This document shows, piece by piece, positions 6,966-9,642 of a DNA stretch of 9,642 nucleotides. The notes under the pieces were generated by a model. That model did no database searches and was not told the origin of the DNA. It saw only the letters and a program-made list of their open reading frames with translations. The stretch's first letter is position 1, and each line of letters opens with the position of its first letter. The position numbers and the translations under genes are program-made. Source of the stretch: Bryobacterales bacterium (GTDB taxonomy: Bacteria; Acidobacteriota; Terriglobia; Bryobacterales; Bryobacteraceae); contig PKYZ01000332.1 of assembly GCA_003132865.1 (NCBI GenBank), positions 1 to 9,642 on the forward strand. The letters are read 5' to 3'.

Positions 6966-7337
6966 CTATTCAGCCGCAGCCTCCGGCCCGGTTTCCGCGG
7001 TGCGGCGCCCGCCGCACGTATCGCGCAATCCCTGGCGGAACGCTTCACGCTCCTCAGGAGTCATTTCCTCCCACTGTTCCATCATGCGGCGGCGCCCTTT
7101 CTTGTCATCGCCATGCCCCCCACCGAGTCCTCCAACCAGAATCCTCGCCAGGATCAGCAGACCGAGCGCTTGCGAAAAGGTGATCGTCCGACCACCGAAA
7201 ACCGCCGGTGCCAACCAGTTCCACAGATACATCACTATAAAGCCGAAGAGCGCCACTGCCGCCACCCCCGCCGGGGCGATCAAGGCGAACTTCATTCTTC
7301 TTCCCAACCGTTTCTTTCGCATATTTCTCGTCCTCAT
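6966..7337 (-). CDS. Small two-segment membrane protein coupled to an ECF sigma factor
   Basis: This 123-aa protein has a basic N-terminus (MRTRNMRKKRLGRRMK) and hydrophobic segments at about 16-40 (VAAVALFGFIVMYLWNWL) and 52-72 (FSQALGLLILARILVGG). A charged tail carries MMEQWEEMTPEEREAFRQGL (85-104). The tail motif resembles the TPEER segment of CpxP/periplasmic heavy-metal-sensor-like proteins, and similar small proteins are known next to ECF sigma genes. A role in regulating the sigma factor is inferred from context; no zinc-binding anti-sigma motif is seen. The ATG overlaps the sigma stop codon as ATGA (7334-7337), which implies translational coupling. Internal ATGs at codons 6 and 15 are alternative starts; codon 6 has GAGG nine bases upstream. 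The last 14 residues are low-complexity. Confidence 0.82.
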   Translation of the reverse strand: MRTRNMRKKRLGRRMKFALIAPAGVAAVALFGFIVMYLWNWLAPAVFGGRTITFSQALGLLILARILVGGLGGGHGDDKKGRRRMMEQWEEMTPEEREAFRQGLRDTCGGRRTAETGPEAAAE

Positions 7338-7921
7338 GGGTTCAGATACTCGTCGTAGATAGCATGTAATCGCCGGCGCAGGTGAAGAACTGCATAGCGC
7401 TTGCGTGACAGGAGCGTGTTCAAGCCCACGCCGGTGTCATCGGCAAGCTCTTTAAAGCTCCGGCCCTCGATCTCATGCGCAATGAACACATCGCGTTGTT
7501 CCTCCGGCAGTTCGTCAAGCGCGGCATTGAGCTCCTCCAAAAGCACCCTTCGCGCGTACGCCGCTTCCGGTCCGGCGTCCGGCGACGGCAACAGGTCTGC
7601 CAGCGTGAGCACGCCCTCATCGTCCGCGCTCTCCACCAGAGCATCTCCGAGCGCCGCCAGCCGCTTCTTGCGAAAGAAGTCGATGATCCGGTTTCGCGCC
7701 ACGCGGTACAGCCACGCGCTCGCGTGCTCTATCGGTCGCATCAACCGGTAGGCCTCCACCAACTCGTAGAGCACATCCTGCAGAATGTCCTCGGCGTCGC
7801 CCGCGTCGGGCACGCGTTTCCGGACAAAGTTACGGAGACGGACACGCTCGCGGTGAACCACCTCGGAGATCTGCCGGTTTTGCTCCGCGGTCAGTCGCGG
7901 AATGTTCAACGCTTCCTCCAT
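7334..7921 (-). CDS. ECF sigma factor (RNA polymerase sigma-70 family, region 2 and 4)
   Basis: This is a 195-aa protein from the ATG at 7921. Region 2 spans about 40-87 with DAEDILQDVLYELVEAYRLM and the -10-recognising AWLYRVARNRIIDFFRKKR. Region 4 spans about 135-185 with LDELPEEQRDVFIAHEIEG and the helix-turn-helix FKELADDTGVGLNTLLSRKR. It should direct core polymerase to a small stress or envelope regulon. The longer reading to 8020 adds 33 residues that overlap an lnt remnant and look non-native. The ATG at 7921 has no clear ribosome site. A TTG at 7909 has GGAGG five bases upstream and is a fair alternative, dropping only four residues. It forms an operon with the membrane protein that overlaps its stop. 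The putative anti-sigma is not of the zinc-binding type. Confidence 0.92.
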   Translation of the reverse strand: MEEALNIPRLTAEQNRQISEVVHRERVRLRNFVRKRVPDAGDAEDILQDVLYELVEAYRLMRPIEHASAWLYRVARNRIIDFFRKKRLAALGDALVESADDEGVLTLADLLPSPDAGPEAAYARRVLLEELNAALDELPEEQRDVFIAHEIEGRSFKELADDTGVGLNTLLSRKRYAVLHLRRRLHAIYDEYLNP

Positions 7922-7973
7922 CCACTGTTGTAGACGAATTGCACGGGCCGGATATTGTGGGGCGGGGCCTAAT

Positions 7974-8240
7974 CTAAGCGTGTGCCGACAGGAGTGCCGA
8001 CACACGAGTGCGTGCGCCACGCGACTGCGCGATCAGGAGGGTGGCTGCGATCGGGGCGCACAGTATAGGGAACCAGTCGCCGTAGCACGTGCAGAAGGTG
8101 CGCTCCCGGATGCAGGTGAAGACGGTGCGCGACGCGGCCTCCATACCGGCAAGGTCCCGCGCAGGCGGCCGGCGCGATCGATGGCGCCGTCGTTGGTCGA
8201 GCGCAGAATCCAGCGGCGCACTTGCCGAAGTGGCCGCCGG
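7974..8240 (-). pseudogene. lnt: Decayed 3' fragment of apolipoprotein N-acyltransferase
   Basis: Read on the minus strand in pieces, this matches the lnt C-terminus. HF then QVRRWILRSTNDG (about 8182-8232) is the segment around the family's STNDG; AIDRAGRLRGTLP follows, then in another frame GMEAASRTVFTCIRERTF and YGDWFPILCA, ending at TAG 7974-7976. One base is missing near 8227 (CACTTC-GGCAAG), and the frame shifts again near 8143-8155. Residues between STNDG and AIDRAGR are also short compared with the family. It is paralogous to the lnt end at 9494-9642: 50 nt (8082-8131 against 9593-9642) align without gaps with eight mismatches by eye. Two of these turn the usual YTRYGDW into CTCYGDW. 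It cannot make a working enzyme. Confidence 0.8.
7983..8002. repeat. Short direct repeat TGCCGACA, 12-nt period
   Basis: TGCCGACA occurs at 7983-7990 and 7995-8002. The pair is bracketed by GTG and CAC runs that make the block partly palindromic. It lies 62 nt upstream of the sigma factor ATG and inside the end of the lnt remnant. It could be an operator or just a local duplication. Confidence 0.35.
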
Positions 8241-8561
8241 AGAAGGCGAACAGGATCTGATGACATCACCCGCCTTGCAGGTGACCCGCTTGAGCAGCCG
8301 CTAGATCTCTTCATGATGTTGCGGAAGCGGCTGCGGCTGATCGGATGGTCCGCTCCAGTCTTCTCTAGGGAGGCTGGGACCGGAGGGAGCCGAGCCGCGG
8401 CTGCGCAGCAGAGAGCCGAGGAAAGCGTGGGAAGCCCAAGCAGACTCTCCCCTGTTTCGACGCGACAAACACACGCGTTCGCGCGCCAACTCAACGGCAA
8501 CCTGCCACGGCGACTCGGCAGCCTCCTTCGCGGCCGATGCGTGCCGCGAAACTGTCTCGGC
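8241..8561. other. Region without a recognisable gene
   Basis: This lies between the lnt remnant and the broken TlpA-like gene. Several open frames exist on both strands, but none has a convincing start, domain or composition. A few stretches look protein-like on the minus strand (RLLKRVTCKAGDVI near 8265-8310), immediately after a stop. This may be more decayed coding DNA, but I cannot assign it. Confidence 0.4.
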
Positions 8562-9123
8562 TTAGATCTTTACATGAAGAAATGCTTCTATCTCCTCGCG
8601 ATTCTTGTCGACGAATGTCCCACTCCAGACCTTCAGCAGTTCGCCAGTAGACGACAGAACTAAAAGTTGCGGCGTGATTCCCATCCGCAGGTCTTTCTTT
8701 AATGTAGGAGTGACCCAAATAGAACCGAGAAAGGGCATCGATGCTCCGCAACGTACGTTTCTAGAAGCGTCTGATTATCAATGAGAGACACAGCGACAAA
8801 ATCCGCCTGCGTCCCGAGCTTCTTACTCAGTGAAACAGCGTTCGGATGGTTTCGATGAGACCAAACACAAGTCGGTGAGAACGCATACAGAATAAGCATC
8901 TTTTCGCGCGGAAACGTGAAGCTTCTTGTGCTTCCATCGATGCTCCTCGCAGTGAAGGACAGCACCTTCGCGTTTGGAACGGACCGCCGAGACTGAGTAT
9001 CTCTCACCGTCTCCCTGAGATGGGCGCATTCCAACGAAAGGATTATGTTCATAGCCGTCGAAGCCACCATAAGGGTGGTCAGGATCGCGACCTTACTATC
9101 TGGAACCCACCTCGTAGCGTCAT
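8562..9123 (-). pseudogene. Membrane-anchored thioredoxin/TlpA-like protein, frameshifted, CxxS active site
   Basis: On the minus strand the sequence encodes an N-terminal membrane anchor (VAILTTLMVASTAMNIILSL), a linker, and a thioredoxin-fold core: KMLILYAFSPTCVWSHRNHP, DFVAVSLIDNQ, then in the next frame GSIWVTPTLKKDLRMGITPQ and LLVLSSTGELLKVWSG, ending at TAA 8562-8564. The frame breaks in the CCC run at 8733-8735, where one lost C would explain everything (HRCPF then LGSIW). The usual CxxC is CVWS, so the resolving cysteine is absent. The ATG at 9070 lies inside the anchor, and an in-frame upstream start is lacking. The ATG at 9123 (MTLR, then WVPDSKVAIL in the other frame) fits better if a second small frameshift occurred near 9110. 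Family membership is firm; function in this genome is doubtful. Confidence 0.78.
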
Positions 9124-9127
9124 GTCA

Positions 9128-9493
9128 GTTGTTAGTACTCCTCCGGCGGCTCCGTACATAAGCAATAATACTTGGGAGGGTGCGAGGTAACGCGATTCTC
9201 ATGGTGGCATGCTGGCATAAAGAGATCTCAAGGTCAAGCAGGAAAATGCAGGAAAATGCACGTTTGTCAACGCCAAATGGAAATGTCCTGTTTTCTGCGA
9301 CACAAAAAATCCGCTTTGCCGAGTAAAGCTGCGAGGTGGGTGTTAAGGTGAATTCGTCCGCGAGGGATCGTGCCCGAGCGGATGCCCTGCAGCGATCTTG
9401 GAACCTGCCCGAAAAGACGAAATTGAGCTCCTCTCGGGTCTCCCCTATCCCCATGCCGACGATGATGTTGATGGCTCAAGAGGATCGCGGGTA
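9128..9493. other. Intergenic region without a confident gene
   Basis: This is the gap between the TlpA-like pseudogene and the lnt end. It holds a tandem repeat (9238-9260), a minus-strand 25-codon frame starting at 9202 (MRIALPRTLPSIIAYV...) and ending at 9125, and two minus-strand TTGAC hexamers (near 9230 and 9270) without a matching -10. Longer frames here (minus 9267-9497, minus 9125-9454, plus 9336-9596) show no domain or proper start, and I treat them as chance. A promoter for the minus-strand redox gene may lie here. Confidence 0.4.
9238..9260. repeat. Tandem repeat of GCAGGAAAAT
   Basis: The ten-base unit GCAGGAAAAT occurs twice in perfect tandem followed by GCA. It is AT-richer than its surroundings and lies in the intergenic gap about 40 nt upstream, on the minus strand, of the 25-codon frame. 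It could be a paired regulator site or replication slippage. Confidence 0.6.
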
Positions 9494-9642
9494 TCACCCA
9501 CTTGATGCATATGCTCGAGCCCGACTAGTGACGAAAGCGACCACCAGCAAGGCCGCCGCCACGGCCGCGCACAGGATGGGGAACCAGTCGCCATAGCGGG
9601 TGTAAAACGTGCGCTCCCGGATGTAGGTGAAGCCGGTGCGCG
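9494..9642 (-). CDS. lnt: Apolipoprotein N-acyltransferase, C-terminal end (cut by window edge)
   Basis: The last 48 codons of a minus-strand gene enter from the right edge and end at TGA (9494-9496). The family's C-terminal signature is clear: FTYIRERTFYTRYGDWFPIL followed by a hydrophobic helix (CAAVAAALLVVAFV) and a short polar tail. Lnt is an inner-membrane enzyme that adds the third acyl chain to lipoproteins; this part is the end of the nitrilase-like domain and the last transmembrane helix. The visible part is uninterrupted. A decayed paralogous copy of the same end lies at 7974-8240 on the same strand. Confidence 0.82.
   Translation of the reverse strand, partial: RTGFTYIRERTFYTRYGDWFPILCAAVAAALLVVAFVTSRARAYASSG

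Noticed and set aside
9125..9202. A 25-codon minus-strand peptide upstream of the TlpA-like gene
   Set aside because: It has a start and stop but no clear ribosome site or known family; it is mentioned in the intergenic entry only.
9400..9490. Minus-strand words INIIVGMGIGETREEL, similar to radical-SAM GETREEL motifs
   Set aside because: A stop lies just upstream, no CxxxCxxC is present, and the following residues do not fit any such family; probably chance.
9336..9596. A plus-strand 86-codon frame at the right edge
   Set aside because: It runs antisense through the lnt C-terminus and has no domain; it is a shadow frame.

Overview
This is a GC-rich, gene-dense bacterial window. Gene content and style suggest a soil-type Acidobacteriota chromosome: a rhomboid protease, a secreted Tyr/Trp-rich protein with a BamE-like tail, a PiT phosphate transporter, a Uma2 nuclease, an apolipoprotein N-acyltransferase and an ECF sigma operon. 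The phylum is inferred from family resemblance, not from a marker gene.

Left half, all on the + strand. A 27-nt imperfect palindrome (9-35) lies before a complete rhomboid protease (69-812). Next is a secreted protein of unknown function, best started at 1096 rather than at the longest-ORF start. A pit-type phosphate transporter follows (3136-4727); it carries an in-frame TAA and a 1-nt frameshift. A Pho-box-like direct repeat (3054-3071) sits upstream, so this is a phosphate-starvation-style gene that is now split. After it come a CoA-binding Rossmann protein (4794-5258) and a Uma2 family nuclease (5324-6031). The Uma2 frame appears to run through a seven-G tract into a decayed copy of the start of the next gene, a stand-alone B3/B4 (PheRS-beta-like) protein (6277-6942).

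Right half, on the - strand, convergent with the above. An ECF sigma factor (start near 7921) overlaps by ATGA a small two-segment membrane protein (6966-7337); together they look like a sigma/regulator pair. Upstream is a decayed 3' fragment of lnt (7974-8240), then a thioredoxin/TlpA-like gene with a frameshift and a CxxS active site (8562-9123). At the right edge is the C-terminus of an apparently intact lnt (9494-9642), to which the 7974-8240 fragment is paralogous.

The main theme is decay. Within 10 kb there is one transporter with two lesions, one broken redox gene, and two partial paralogous duplications (B3/B4 and lnt) whose left copies are degraded. Single-base lesions could be assembly errors, but the lnt and B3/B4 remnants carry many substitutions and a larger deletion, which errors do not explain. 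I see no CRISPR array, transposase, tRNA or rRNA, and nothing I can defend as a wholly new system. The most distinctive items are the sigma/membrane-protein pair, the secreted Tyr/Trp-rich protein and the Uma2 read-through fusion.
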